Source: Selenomonas sp. WCT3 (GTDB taxonomy: Bacteria; Bacillota; Negativicutes; Selenomonadales; Selenomonadaceae). From it: 64,000 nucleotides of DNA. Position 1 is the first letter of the stretch. The number at the start of each line of letters is the position of its first letter. Shown piece after piece: positions 15,941-23,758 of this stretch. The translations under genes and the position numbers were made by a program. The DNA lies in the NCBI GenBank assembly GCA_900100835.1, contig FNCM01000006.1:102612-166611 (forward strand). The letters run 5' to 3'. The notes below the pieces were generated by a model that saw nothing but the letters and a program-made list of their open reading frames with translations, did no database searches and was not told the DNA's origin.

Positions 15941-17158
15941 ATGAAGTTCAACCAGATCATCCACTCACTGCTCGAAACCGATCTCTACAAGTTCAGCATG
16001 GGGCAGGCCATCTTCCATCAGGCCAGCGAATACGAAACCACCTGGACGTTCAAATGCCGCAATGAGGACGTGCAGTTCACCCCTGCCATGGTCGAAGAGA
16101 TCAAGGCCCAAATCAAAGCCTACTGCGCGCTGCGCTTCACCGAAGAGGAGCTTGCCTACCTCGCCGGCATCAAATGGCTCAAGAAGTCCTACATCAATCA
16201 CCTGCGCCTCTGGCGGCCAGACTTTGCCGACTTCTCCATCCAGGCCGCCGGAGATTGCGGCCTGTCCATCGAAACCCAGGGAACGCTGCTCGACACCTCC
16301 ATGTATGAGATCCCCACGCTGGCCATCGTGAATGAAGTCTACTACCGCTTCCGCCCCGACTACGAGGCACTGGTCGCCGATGCCAAGAAACGCACGCGCC
16401 AAAAGGCCGATATGCTGCGGGCCGGGAACTACTGGCTGCCCATCTTCTCCGAATTTGGCCTGCGCCGCCGGCTTTGCGCTGAGGCCCAAGAATATGCCAT
16501 CGAGCAGTTCGCTGACCTCGACAGCAACGATGTGCTGCGCTCCTACTTTGTCGGCACCTCCAACGTCTATCTGGCGAAGAAGTTCGGCGTCAAGCCGGTC
16601 GGCACGATGGCCCACGAATGGATCATGTGCATGGGCCAGGGCAACCACCTCTACAATCCCGCCTACTCCAACCAGGTCGCCCTCGAGGCCTGGGTAAAGG
16701 AATACGGAGTCGACAACGGCATCGCCTTGACAGACACCATCACCACCGACTGCTTCCTGCGCGACTTCGACAAGACCCTGGCCACCCTGTTCAGCGGCGT
16801 CCGCCACGACTCCGGCGACCCGTTCCTCTGGGGTGACAAGCTCATCGACCACTACACGCGGCTCGGCATCGATCCCGCCAGCAAGACGCTGCTGTTCTCC
16901 GATTCGCTGGACTTTGCCAAGGCCGACAAGATTGCCCGCTACTTCCAGGGCAAGGCCAAGGTCGCCTTTGGCATCGGCACCTATATTTCCAACGACACCT
17001 ACGCCAAGCCGCTGAACATCGTCATGAAGGTGACCAGATGCAATGGCCAGGACGTAGCCAAGATATCCGATACGCCGGGCAAAAGCATGTGCAAGAACCA
17101 GGAATACGTAGACTACCTGCAGCGGGCCATCGACTGGCGGCTCAAGCACAACGACTGA
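15941..17158 (+). CDS. pncB: Nicotinate phosphoribosyltransferase
   Basis: A 405-residue cytoplasmic enzyme that joins nicotinate and PRPP, with ATP, to give nicotinate mononucleotide, the entry reaction of the Preiss-Handler pathway. Family blocks seen are the N-terminal LLETDLYKFSMGQA (residues 9-22), SEFGLRRRLC, VGTMAHEWIMCMGQ with the conserved His, and SGVRHDSGDPFLWGDK for the PRPP/nicotinate site. ATG at 15941 is preceded by GAGGAGG; an earlier GTG/TTG extension overlapping pncA has no SD. Its base composition is G+C rich: bases 16501-16560 are 36/60 G+C by hand count, against 26/60 in a thrC sample (6901-6960). Confidence 0.94.
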   Translation: MKFNQIIHSLLETDLYKFSMGQAIFHQASEYETTWTFKCRNEDVQFTPAMVEEIKAQIKAYCALRFTEEELAYLAGIKWLKKSYINHLRLWRPDFADFSIQAAGDCGLSIETQGTLLDTSMYEIPTLAIVNEVYYRFRPDYEALVADAKKRTRQKADMLRAGNYWLPIFSEFGLRRRLCAEAQEYAIEQFADLDSNDVLRSYFVGTSNVYLAKKFGVKPVGTMAHEWIMCMGQGNHLYNPAYSNQVALEAWVKEYGVDNGIALTDTITTDCFLRDFDKTLATLFSGVRHDSGDPFLWGDKLIDHYTRLGIDPASKTLLFSDSLDFAKADKIARYFQGKAKVAFGIGTYISNDTYAKPLNIVMKVTRCNGQDVAKISDTPGKSMCKNQEYVDYLQRAIDWRLKHND

Positions 17159-17173
17159 TAGGAGGTATCCACC

Positions 17174-17950
17174 ATGAAACAGGCATATCCAAGATTCCAG
17201 GCAGACGAAGACAAACAGCGGATTGTTTCCTTCCTCCAGGACTGGTTCAGCAAGAACGGCCCCGAGGCCCAGGCAGTGGTCGGCATCTCGGGCGGCAAGG
17301 ACTCCTCGGTGGCAGCCGCCCTATGCGTGGAGGCCCTGGGCAAGGATCGGGTCATCGGCGTTCTGATGCCCAACGGTGTCCAGTCCGACCTCGAGGACGC
17401 CCTTTGCCTTGTCCGACACCTGGATATCCAGTACCGCATCGTGAACATCGAGACAACCTTCAAGGAAATGCTCAAAGCCCTGCAGTACACCGAAATCATA
17501 AACCACCACAACTTCTACTTCTCCGTCACCGACGCCCTGCGGCAAAATCTCCCGCCGCGTCTCCGTATGGCGACGCTTTACGCCATCGCCCAGGGCATCC
17601 CCGGCGGCGGACGGGTCATCAACACCTGCAACCGCTCCGAAGACTACGTCGGTTACAGCACCAAATACGGCGACAGCGCCGGAGACGTTGCCCCGCTGGC
17701 CGCCTACACCGTCGATGAAGTGCTAGCCATGGGCCAGGTCCTCGGCCTGCCCACCCATCTGCTCCACAAAGCCCCCGCCGATGGGCTCTGCGGCAAGACC
17801 GACGAAGACAACCTCGGCTTCACCTACGCGGTCTTGGATCACTACATCAAGACCGGAAGCTGCGAAGACCAGGAGACCAAGGCCAGGATCGACCACCTCC
17901 ACGCCATCAACCAGCATAAGCAAGAACTCATGCCCATGGTGGCAAGATAA
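17174..17950 (+). CDS. nadE: NAD+ synthetase, short (ammonia-dependent type)
   Basis: A 258-residue single-domain N-type ATP pyrophosphatase that amidates nicotinate adenine dinucleotide to NAD+. The P-loop SGGKDS spans residues 39-44, and NTCNRSEDYVGYSTKYGDSAGD is the conserved nucleotide/deamido-NAD region. It lacks the glutaminase domain of the nadE at 7.9 kb, so it would use free ammonia or a partner amidotransferase. GATAGGAGG lies 7 nt before the ATG; the gene follows pncB by 15 bp. Together with pncA and pncB it completes nicotinamide-to-NAD salvage except for the NadD adenylyltransferase, not in this window. Confidence 0.93.
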   Translation: MKQAYPRFQADEDKQRIVSFLQDWFSKNGPEAQAVVGISGGKDSSVAAALCVEALGKDRVIGVLMPNGVQSDLEDALCLVRHLDIQYRIVNIETTFKEMLKALQYTEIINHHNFYFSVTDALRQNLPPRLRMATLYAIAQGIPGGGRVINTCNRSEDYVGYSTKYGDSAGDVAPLAAYTVDEVLAMGQVLGLPTHLLHKAPADGLCGKTDEDNLGFTYAVLDHYIKTGSCEDQETKARIDHLHAINQHKQELMPMVAR

Positions 17951-17999
17951 AAGCAGAGCGCTGACCATATCATTCTGGCCAGTGCTCTGCTTTTATCTT
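17944..17999 (+). terminator. Terminator of the NAD salvage operon
   Basis: A long inverted repeat beginning within the nadE stop region: AAGATAAAAGCAGAGC (17944-17959) pairs with GCTCTGCTTTTATCTT (17984-17999), with additional pairing (CTGACC/GGCCAG) near the loop, ending in a T-rich stretch. Confidence 0.85.
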
Positions 18000-18119
18000 A
18001 TTCTACTGTTCGATATCCATGCAGCATCCATCACTTTATTCTCCTTATCCTACATACGAACCAAACCGGCGTGACTCAATCAATCGATTCCATTGCAGGC
18101 AAAGCCGCCGCCCTCGCCT

Positions 18120-18821
18120 TTAATCGGGTATGACATGGTATGTCGCGCTCCTTGCCTTGAACCAGCACAACCCGGAATTGATAGCTTCCACCTTCACCTG
18201 CTCAGCATCCACCAGATAGATAAATCCATCCTCCATCAGTATGGTCGAATCAAACCAATAGGGATCATCCATCTCACCACTGCGGCTGCTTATATCATAG
18301 GCCGCATCACCTGTAAACCACATCTCAAGCTGTCCGCCCCAAATGCCGCCGAACAAGACGTAAACGCCATCCTCCTGCTCTTCCAGCCGTTCAACATAAG
18401 CATCGTGAAAACCGCCCGACACAAGCATCAAATTCCGGATATCCTTCTGCCCGCGGATTGCCGGATAGGCTTCAAACCGATAGCCTTCATCCAGCGCCAA
18501 CAATTCACGGGAGACACGCTCCTGCTCCACCATGCGAAGCAACGCCTCCTTATCCGAAAGCGCCACCTCCCCTAGCTTAGTCTTTGGGTCCACCCGCCAG
18601 TTTTCCTGCTCCCCATCCGTGATAAGAACCCTCCTATGTAAATACGGCGCCGCTGCCGTATCATAGACATACTGCTTGGCCAGAGCCGTCTTCTCTTCGT
18701 TGAGGACGATAAAATATGCTCCCCAGCAGCTTGCTTCGCCCTCCTCATTCAGCTCTTGATATTGTGCATACACCGTCGAAGTATAGTATTTACCATTCCC
18801 CTTATTTATTATTGCATACAT
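18120..18821 (-). CDS. Hypothetical protein, 233 residues
   Basis: Not recognised. A soluble acidic protein with no signal peptide or membrane segment. The N-terminus MYAIINKGNGKYYTSTVYAQYQ looks like a beta-rich domain; the C-terminal part has Trp- and Gly-rich segments (GVYVLFGGIWGGQLEMWFTGDAAYD and DDPYWFDSTILMEDGFIYLVDAEQVKVEAI). SD AAGGGATGAG is 3-8 nt before the ATG. It stands alone between the NAD operon and a membrane-protein gene. Genes of this kind (small, acidic, monocistronic, in accessory DNA) include contact-toxin immunity proteins, but nothing seen here shows that. Confidence 0.7.
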   Translation of the reverse strand: MYAIINKGNGKYYTSTVYAQYQELNEEGEASCWGAYFIVLNEEKTALAKQYVYDTAAAPYLHRRVLITDGEQENWRVDPKTKLGEVALSDKEALLRMVEQERVSRELLALDEGYRFEAYPAIRGQKDIRNLMLVSGGFHDAYVERLEEQEDGVYVLFGGIWGGQLEMWFTGDAAYDISSRSGEMDDPYWFDSTILMEDGFIYLVDAEQVKVEAINSGLCWFKARSATYHVIPD

Positions 18822-18933
18822 GCTCTCATCCCTTCCCGGTACGCGCCATGATTTATGGATTCTTTTATTGTATTGCCCTTTCTTTAAACGATATTTTGTG
18901 CCGGCTTAATGCCACATTAGAGGATGTTATGCA

Positions 18934-18974
18934 AAAAGAATGAGCCTTACAGGACACCGTCCTGCAAGGCTCAT
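18934..18974 (-). terminator. Terminator of the acidic membrane-protein gene
   Basis: ATGAGCCTTACAGGAC (18940-18955) pairs with GTCCTGCAAGGCTCAT (18959-18974) with one mismatch and a 3-nt loop; on the minus strand it is followed by TCTTTTT. Confidence 0.85.
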
Positions 18975-18977
18975 TTA

Positions 18978-19439
18978 TCAATAGTCCTCGTCATTGTCGT
19001 AAGAATCATTCCAGAACGACGACTCCTCACTGTCATCTACTGCATCTTCATAAACGGAGGTATCTTCTGCCGCATAGTCTCCATCAGCCGCTTCATCGAT
19101 TTCTGTCTCTCTCTCCTCCCATAGCCAATCGTCATTATAGTTTGTATAGTTATTGGTTATTTCCTGATTCCCATTTTTCTTATCTCCGCTGAGCATATGT
19201 CCAAGGATTGCCCCAGCAGCCACGCCCCCCGCTACATTGCGCAAAGTATGATCTTTCTCTCGGCGTAATGCCACTTGCGATTGCCGTGCAGGTTCCTTTC
19301 CTATGCGTACCTTCCGCTGTCCACACTCGGCTTTATCAGCCGCAACCAGCCGATTTCCATGTTTTCCCGTTTCCTTTTGGGACCGGAACACTACCCAGCC
19401 AATAAATATTCCCAAAACAATCAACAAAAAAGTTTCCAT
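18978..19439 (-). CDS. Hypothetical membrane-anchored acidic protein, 153 residues
   Basis: Not recognised. Residues 3-18 (TFLLIVLGIFIGWVVF) form an N-terminal membrane anchor. A basic, Arg/Lys-rich section follows (about 19-67), then a Gly/Ala-rich second hydrophobic stretch NVAGGVAAGAILGHML (68-83), which could be a glycine-zipper-like membrane segment. The last 60 residues are strongly acidic with many Asp, Glu, Asn and Tyr (NNYTNYNDDWLWEERETEIDE to DNDEDY). GGGAGGGC lies 5 nt before the ATG. Monocistronic with its own terminator. Confidence 0.7.
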   Translation of the reverse strand: METFLLIVLGIFIGWVVFRSQKETGKHGNRLVAADKAECGQRKVRIGKEPARQSQVALRREKDHTLRNVAGGVAAGAILGHMLSGDKKNGNQEITNNYTNYNDDWLWEERETEIDEAADGDYAAEDTSVYEDAVDDSEESSFWNDSYDNDEDY

Positions 19440-19600
19440 GAACCGCCCTCCCTGTAAATCGCTTATCTATATTATAATCTCATCCCTGTTCTTTGCCTAT
19501 AAGCAAATTGCCCTGTCAATTCCTCTGCCCAAGCAGGATATTTCCCGCATGAAAAAGAAATACATACGAAAACAACCAGCAAAACAAGGAGGATCACATT

Positions 19601-20173
19601 ATGTCAGTTCTACAAGATATCCTGGCGGTCAACGCCTCGTTCTGTACCGCCCCACCTATGGACTATACGCAGGAAGACCATCAGCAAAGCAAACTGCCCC
19701 AGAAACAGGTAGCCATCATCACCTGCATGGATACCCGGCTGGTCAATTTCCTTGAGCCCGCCTTAGGCCTGGCCCGTGGCGATGCCAAGGTAATCAAAAC
19801 AGCGGGAAACTCCGTAACGGGCGTCTTTGACGGCACCATCCGCAGCCTCATGGTCTGCATCTATGAGCTTGGCGTCAAGGAAATCCTCGTCATCGGCCAC
19901 CACGAATGCGGCATGTCCAAGACCACCTCCCAGAGCCTCACCAAGGCCATGCTGTCACGCGGCGTTCCCAAAGAAGCTATCCACATGATTGCTAAGGAAC
20001 TTGCCGAATGGGCAGACGAATTCCAGCACCCCGAACAAAACGTCATCGATACCGTCGAAGCCATCCGGCTGAATCCTCTGATTCCTGACGATGTACCTGT
20101 GCACGGGCTGATTTTCCATCCACGAACTGGTAAATTAGACGTCGTGATAGAAGGTTATGATTATGCAAAATAG
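19601..20173 (+). CDS. Beta-class carbonic anhydrase
   Basis: A 190-residue zinc enzyme interconverting CO2 and bicarbonate in the cytoplasm. Zinc ligands and the Asp-Arg dyad of the beta class are visible: Cys42, Asp44 and Arg46 (ITCMDTRL), then His100 and Cys103 (VIGHHECGM). The KTAGNSVTG block around 66-74 is also typical. AAGGAGG is 9 nt before the ATG. Bicarbonate supply would suit carboxylating enzymes such as PEP carboxykinase encoded in this window, which is inference. A gamma-class family member is encoded separately at 37 kb. Confidence 0.92.
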   Translation: MSVLQDILAVNASFCTAPPMDYTQEDHQQSKLPQKQVAIITCMDTRLVNFLEPALGLARGDAKVIKTAGNSVTGVFDGTIRSLMVCIYELGVKEILVIGHHECGMSKTTSQSLTKAMLSRGVPKEAIHMIAKELAEWADEFQHPEQNVIDTVEAIRLNPLIPDDVPVHGLIFHPRTGKLDVVIEGYDYAK

Positions 20174-20182
20174 GGGTCCTTT

Positions 20183-20302
20183 ATGGTAATGTTCTTGATT
20201 CTATGTTTTATTCTTCTTGTTGGTCTGATTACACTGCTTTACCTTACGTGGAAGCTGCTCAAGTTTCTTTTCACCAGACTCAGCCACTATAATCAGCAAT
20301 AG
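20183..20302 (+). CDS. Small single-helix membrane protein, 39 residues
   Basis: A 39-residue ORF 9 bp after the carbonic anhydrase gene. Residues 2-23 (VMFLILCFILLVGLITLLYL) form one clear transmembrane helix, followed by TWKLLKFLFTRLSHYNQQ, basic and amphipathic. TAGGGG about 7 nt upstream is a weak SD; the second ATG (20189) is an alternative start. It is probably translated from the carbonic anhydrase transcript. No homologue is recalled. Too short for certainty, but hydrophobic organisation and spacing support it. Confidence 0.5.
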   Translation: MVMFLILCFILLVGLITLLYLTWKLLKFLFTRLSHYNQQ

Positions 20303-20388
20303 AAAAAAGCCCCCATCGGTTGCTTATTCATCCAACTTCTCAATAAATTTCACCGTAAAAATACAAAGGCGGGCGGAATTGACTTGTC

Positions 20389-20408
20389 ATAATTGACCGG
20401 TCAATTAT
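20389..20408. repeat. 20-bp perfect palindrome containing TGACCGGTCA
   Basis: ATAATTGACC followed by its reverse complement, directly after the stop of the PagL-like gene (minus strand) and in the 105-bp gap after the small membrane-protein gene. It holds one of five copies of TGACCGGTCA in the window. It could fold as a terminator stem but lacks a clean T-run. Confidence 0.6.
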
Positions 20409-21004
20409 CAGAATGCATGCCGATACCCTAAGGATATGCCTACACCGTTATAGCCGGGATTATGGGTCTTGAAGCCGTTGGAAGCATGGTGGATGATATA
20501 GGCGGCGCTTATGGAATCCTCTGCAGTGAAATGATAAGTGACTCGCGGGCCAATCCGCCAGAGGAAGCCAAAGGCTCTGCCGTTAGCTGGATGCGCGTGA
20601 TTATACGCCAAGATTGACCCAGCCCCATCGATGGATGCCGACCACTTCTTGGATAAATTTTTCTCCCAGCGCATCATATAGGATGGGCCCAGCCCCACTG
20701 CCTCCGAGTCCCGGGCAATATCATCATCGGTGGTCTTACCCAAAGGGCGCGTCACGCTGAGGCCATAGTGAAGCGAGACATCTTTTATTTTTTTGTATTG
20801 CCGATAGATATGAAGATTGTAAAGGTCGATGTCACGCCTAGCAAACCAGCGGCCATCGAGATATTCTAACTGGATTTCCACCGCCCGATCCTTGGCGGGC
20901 TTTGTCTCAACTGGCACACTGCTTTGAGCCATTCCGGTATTGGACAAAAGGATAACCATTGCGGCCATTGTCATCCCCTGGCAAAACATCCTTCTGCTAT
21001 CCAT
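20408..21004 (-). CDS. PagL-like lipid A 3-O-deacylase (acyloxyacyl hydrolase)
   Basis: A 198-residue outer-membrane protein resembling PagL, which removes the 3-O acyl chain of lipid A. An N-terminal signal peptide (MAAMVILLSNTGMAQS) precedes alternating beta strands typical of a small barrel. Near the C-terminus IIHHASNG (residues 170-177) supplies the PagL His-x-Ser motif (His173, Ser175) with the following Asn, and the last residue is an aromatic Phe (GISLGYRHAF), as in outer-membrane barrels. Start: ATG at 21004, 8 nt after AGGACG; two upstream ATGs are possible. It implies an LPS-bearing outer membrane. Family call from motif and architecture. Confidence 0.75.
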   Translation of the reverse strand: MDSRRMFCQGMTMAAMVILLSNTGMAQSSVPVETKPAKDRAVEIQLEYLDGRWFARRDIDLYNLHIYRQYKKIKDVSLHYGLSVTRPLGKTTDDDIARDSEAVGLGPSYMMRWEKNLSKKWSASIDGAGSILAYNHAHPANGRAFGFLWRIGPRVTYHFTAEDSISAAYIIHHASNGFKTHNPGYNGVGISLGYRHAF

Positions 21005-21075
21005 AATCATCACGTCCTTTTTCATCATTTTTTTTAGCTTGACTGCATAAATTGCTTTACTAAGTATTTCGCCAT

Positions 21076-21112
21076 AAAAAAAAGAATCCCTATTTAAAAG
21101 AGATTCTTTTCG
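21076..21112. terminator. Terminator between ThrE-type exporter and PagL-like genes
   Basis: AAAGAATC / GATTCTTTT hairpin (21081-21088, 21102-21110) with A- and T-rich flanks. On the minus strand it follows the exporter gene. Confidence 0.7.
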
Positions 21113-21130
21113 TTTTTTATTCGTAGCGGC

Positions 21131-22471
21131 TTATTCCTCATTATAGCGCTGAGCTAGCAGACGGCGTTCATTTTCCAACTTTCGCTCTTGAATGTAGCGA
21201 TGAATGAAGATATTGGGAATTGCCACACCAACGGCAATACTGATGATGATGATGACCGCCTCGACGCCGCTTCGTATGCCATCTAGCAAGGCACTCGAGG
21301 TGATGAACTGAATGTTCAGCAAGGCAAAGAGCAGCCGATAAAGCAAAACGCCGGGAATCATCGGAATGGCTGATGGAATCGTCATGATGATATTAGGGGT
21401 GTGAAACCAATGGATTGCCCGCAGGGCGATGACGCCCACCACAGCTGCCCCAAAGAAGGAGCCAGCCGCCTGGGACCAGCCAAGTTCCATCACCGTCACG
21501 TTGCGGAGCAATACGGTGATAATGCCACCAACTCCCACCACAGGCAACAAGCGCTTCGGAACGTTGAAGATAATGGAAAACCCGATAGAGGCAATCGCCG
21601 CCGCTAGAGCCTGGGATACGTAAGAAGTCTCCGCCGCCGAAAGGCTCACGGCCGTAAAGTCTGTAACGCCCCCTAAGCGGATAGCCATCACAATGCCAAA
21701 GGTCATGGAGCCAACAACTAGCAGCGTATGCATGGCTCTTGTCATGCCGGAAACAATAAAGTTGTTGAGTAAATCATCCACGGCATTGATAAGCGGAATA
21801 CCTGGCACCAAAAACAGGGTGCAGGCAATCAGCGGATACCAGTTGAGACTCCCCGTCAAAAACTGCGTAGCCCAGGCCAGCAGCGTCGTTGCAAAGGAAG
21901 TAATGGCTATGGACGCATAGGTGTTAAACCCATAGCCTAGGCAAACGCGGCGAATCAAAAAGCCCAACAGCGCGCAGACAGCCGTCAGCAAAAAATCCAA
22001 CCAGCTGCCACCGAAGAGTTTACAAAATCCACCACAGGCAGCCCCCGCCCCTAAGGCAGTGAGCCATACCGGATAATTCCGTGGCAGCTTGCGGATATTT
22101 TCCAGCTGCCGCTCAAAGTCCTGCAGGGAATAATTTTTGGCCATGGCCCGCCAAGTCAGCTTACTGACCGCTGAAAGGGTCGTCATATTGACGCCATGCT
22201 TGGTACATTTGCGAAACTCCGTATAGGAATGCCGGTCATCGTTGACGTTAAGCATCAGCGTCGTATACATGACATGCTGATGAATGCGATCCTTCGGGAT
22301 TCCCATAAAGGAGGCCGCCCGCATCATATCACGCAGGGTACGGTCCGAATCGGCGCCATTTTCCATCAGCAGCTGTCCCGTATGCAGCAACAGATGCATT
22401 TTGGGACTAATCTCGGCAAAGGGTTCGCTAAAAATGCGTTCCTTCTCTTCATTTTTATCCAAACTATTCAT
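21131..22471 (-). CDS. Threonine/serine exporter family protein (ThrE-type)
   Basis: A 446-residue integral membrane protein with both halves of the ThrE family in one chain: a cytoplasmic N-terminal region of about 130 residues (HTGQLLMENGADSDRTLRDM) leading into a first set of helices (ThrE, to about 285), and a second set (ThrE_2, to about 425), roughly ten membrane segments in all. The GIPLINAVDDLLNNFIVSGMTRA segment near residue 225 is the conserved family motif. The C-terminus is basic and cytoplasmic. Members export threonine or serine in Corynebacterium; the substrate here is inferred from family. The SD before ATG 22471 is weak. Tandem with the hydrolase gene upstream (27 bp). Confidence 0.85.
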   Translation of the reverse strand: MNSLDKNEEKERIFSEPFAEISPKMHLLLHTGQLLMENGADSDRTLRDMMRAASFMGIPKDRIHQHVMYTTLMLNVNDDRHSYTEFRKCTKHGVNMTTLSAVSKLTWRAMAKNYSLQDFERQLENIRKLPRNYPVWLTALGAGAACGGFCKLFGGSWLDFLLTAVCALLGFLIRRVCLGYGFNTYASIAITSFATTLLAWATQFLTGSLNWYPLIACTLFLVPGIPLINAVDDLLNNFIVSGMTRAMHTLLVVGSMTFGIVMAIRLGGVTDFTAVSLSAAETSYVSQALAAAIASIGFSIIFNVPKRLLPVVGVGGIITVLLRNVTVMELGWSQAAGSFFGAAVVGVIALRAIHWFHTPNIIMTIPSAIPMIPGVLLYRLLFALLNIQFITSSALLDGIRSGVEAVIIIISIAVGVAIPNIFIHRYIQERKLENERRLLAQRYNEE

Positions 22472-22498
22472 AGGTTATCTTGCTCATTCCCCTATCTG

Positions 22499-23275
22499 TT
22501 ATTCTTGCACCTCTGGGCCAAAAAATTCCACAATCTTTGAAATGGCTAAGGCCATGTGGTTCTGATTCTGGAAGGGGTGATTTGCCCCCTCGACGGCAAT
22601 AAATTCAATGACATTGTTCTCGGCAAATTCCTGGGAAATTGCAAAGGGAATCATTTCATCCTTCGTACCGTGCAGAATCAGCATATCATCGGCAAAGTCA
22701 AAATACTCATGATCCCGGACATCAAAGGCCTCTAGCGAATCCAGCAGGCCGTTATCGATTTTTAGTTTGCGCTCAAAGCCCACTTGCACCTCTTTACCCT
22801 TGGCCAGCTTTGCCCGATTATCCTCGGTAAGATGTTTTTCCATGGAGTCAAACATGTTGACCGCCGGACTGCGCAGGGCTATTTTGGCAAAGGGATTTTC
22901 CTGCTCGATTATATAACGCAACGTCAGATATGCCCCAAAGCTGGTGGAATAGTTGTAGACACGTTCTGCCTGCAGCTCCGTTTTTGCATAAGCCGTCACC
23001 AGCCGCAAATAGGTCATGCATTCGCCGATTTCCAGTTTCTTACGAGCATCTTCCCCATGACAAGGCCAATCAAAGGCAATAACGGCATAGCCTTTGTATT
23101 TATTTACCATATGCTCACCAAAGTTCGCCGTACCAGCCGTATCCTTATGGCTGCCAAAACCATGGGTCAGGATAACCACGTCACGAAAGATACGCACCGT
23201 CTTATCACTATCACGGGTAAAGAGCTTGCAGCGAATGCTAAAGCCCTCTTCATTGATGTCAAACTTCTTTTCCAT
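22499..23275 (-). CDS. Alpha/beta hydrolase
   Basis: A 258-residue cytoplasmic serine hydrolase of the alpha/beta fold, possibly an esterase or acylaminoacyl-peptidase-like protein. The oxyanion loop is VILTHGFGSHKD (34-45), the nucleophile is Ser112 in YSTSFGAY (a Ser instead of the first Gly of GxSxG), the acid is Asp in ILHGTKDE (about residue 207), and the base is His in EGANHPF (about 235). There is no signal peptide. Substrate unknown. The SD is not strong (AAGGAAGTC is 14 nt upstream; AGGTT abuts the ATG). Probably cotranscribed with the ThrE-type gene. Confidence 0.82.
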   Translation of the reverse strand: MEKKFDINEEGFSIRCKLFTRDSDKTVRIFRDVVILTHGFGSHKDTAGTANFGEHMVNKYKGYAVIAFDWPCHGEDARKKLEIGECMTYLRLVTAYAKTELQAERVYNYSTSFGAYLTLRYIIEQENPFAKIALRSPAVNMFDSMEKHLTEDNRAKLAKGKEVQVGFERKLKIDNGLLDSLEAFDVRDHEYFDFADDMLILHGTKDEMIPFAISQEFAENNVIEFIAVEGANHPFQNQNHMALAISKIVEFFGPEVQE

Positions 23276-23300
23276 AACCTAATGAGACTTCCTTTTAACC

Positions 23301-23723
23301 TTAATTTCTATTGCGCATATTTCCATAGGCCCAGGATTCAATATACTGGGCTTCTCTTCCTAATGCCTCGGGCAGGCGGTGATAATCCCCTGTATAATCC
23401 GCAGTATCGGCATGTTTGATATAATACGTGCCATTCGTTTTTTTCCAAACATAGAAATAACCATGGGAGGTAAGAACCGGATTTGATTTTGACCACTCAT
23501 AGGCACAAGCGACGAATATGGCATCCGAATCATTTGTCTGCACTTTTGTGGCCGAGGTCAAATCAACAAAACTAGCGACACCGGAACCCGAATAATGGGT
23601 GATGCGCAGGTAATGATTCGCATCATCATAAAAGAACAAACCGTTATGATAATGGCCTGCTTCAGCAAATCGCAGCGGCAACAACAACAGCAACAAGAAA
23701 CACATCCATCCGATTTTTTTCAT
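23301..23723 (-). CDS. Hypothetical secreted protein, 140 residues
   Basis: Not recognised. A classical signal peptide (MKKIGWMCFLLLLLLPLRFAEA) should be cleaved near residue 22, leaving a roughly 118-residue mature protein rich in Tyr, His and Ser (GHYHNGLFFYDDANHYLRITHYSG), probably beta-rich and periplasmic or exported. ATG at 23723 is chosen because AGAGG lies 7 nt upstream and it begins the signal peptide; the frame is open 11 codons further. It starts 35 bp after the polC stop, so it may be the last gene of the polA-polC operon. Confidence 0.72.
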   Translation of the reverse strand: MKKIGWMCFLLLLLLPLRFAEAGHYHNGLFFYDDANHYLRITHYSGSGVASFVDLTSATKVQTNDSDAIFVACAYEWSKSNPVLTSHGYFYVWKKTNGTYYIKHADTADYTGDYHRLPEALGREAQYIESWAYGNMRNRN

Positions 23724-23758
23724 AAGCCTGCCTCTCTTCCCTTTCCTTCTGAACACAA

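Noticed and set aside
15965-17149. 394-codon minus-strand frame opposite pncB
   Set aside because: Long only because the G+C-rich pncB sequence lacks stops on the complement; product is Gly/Val/Asp-rich shadow and pncB has all family motifs.
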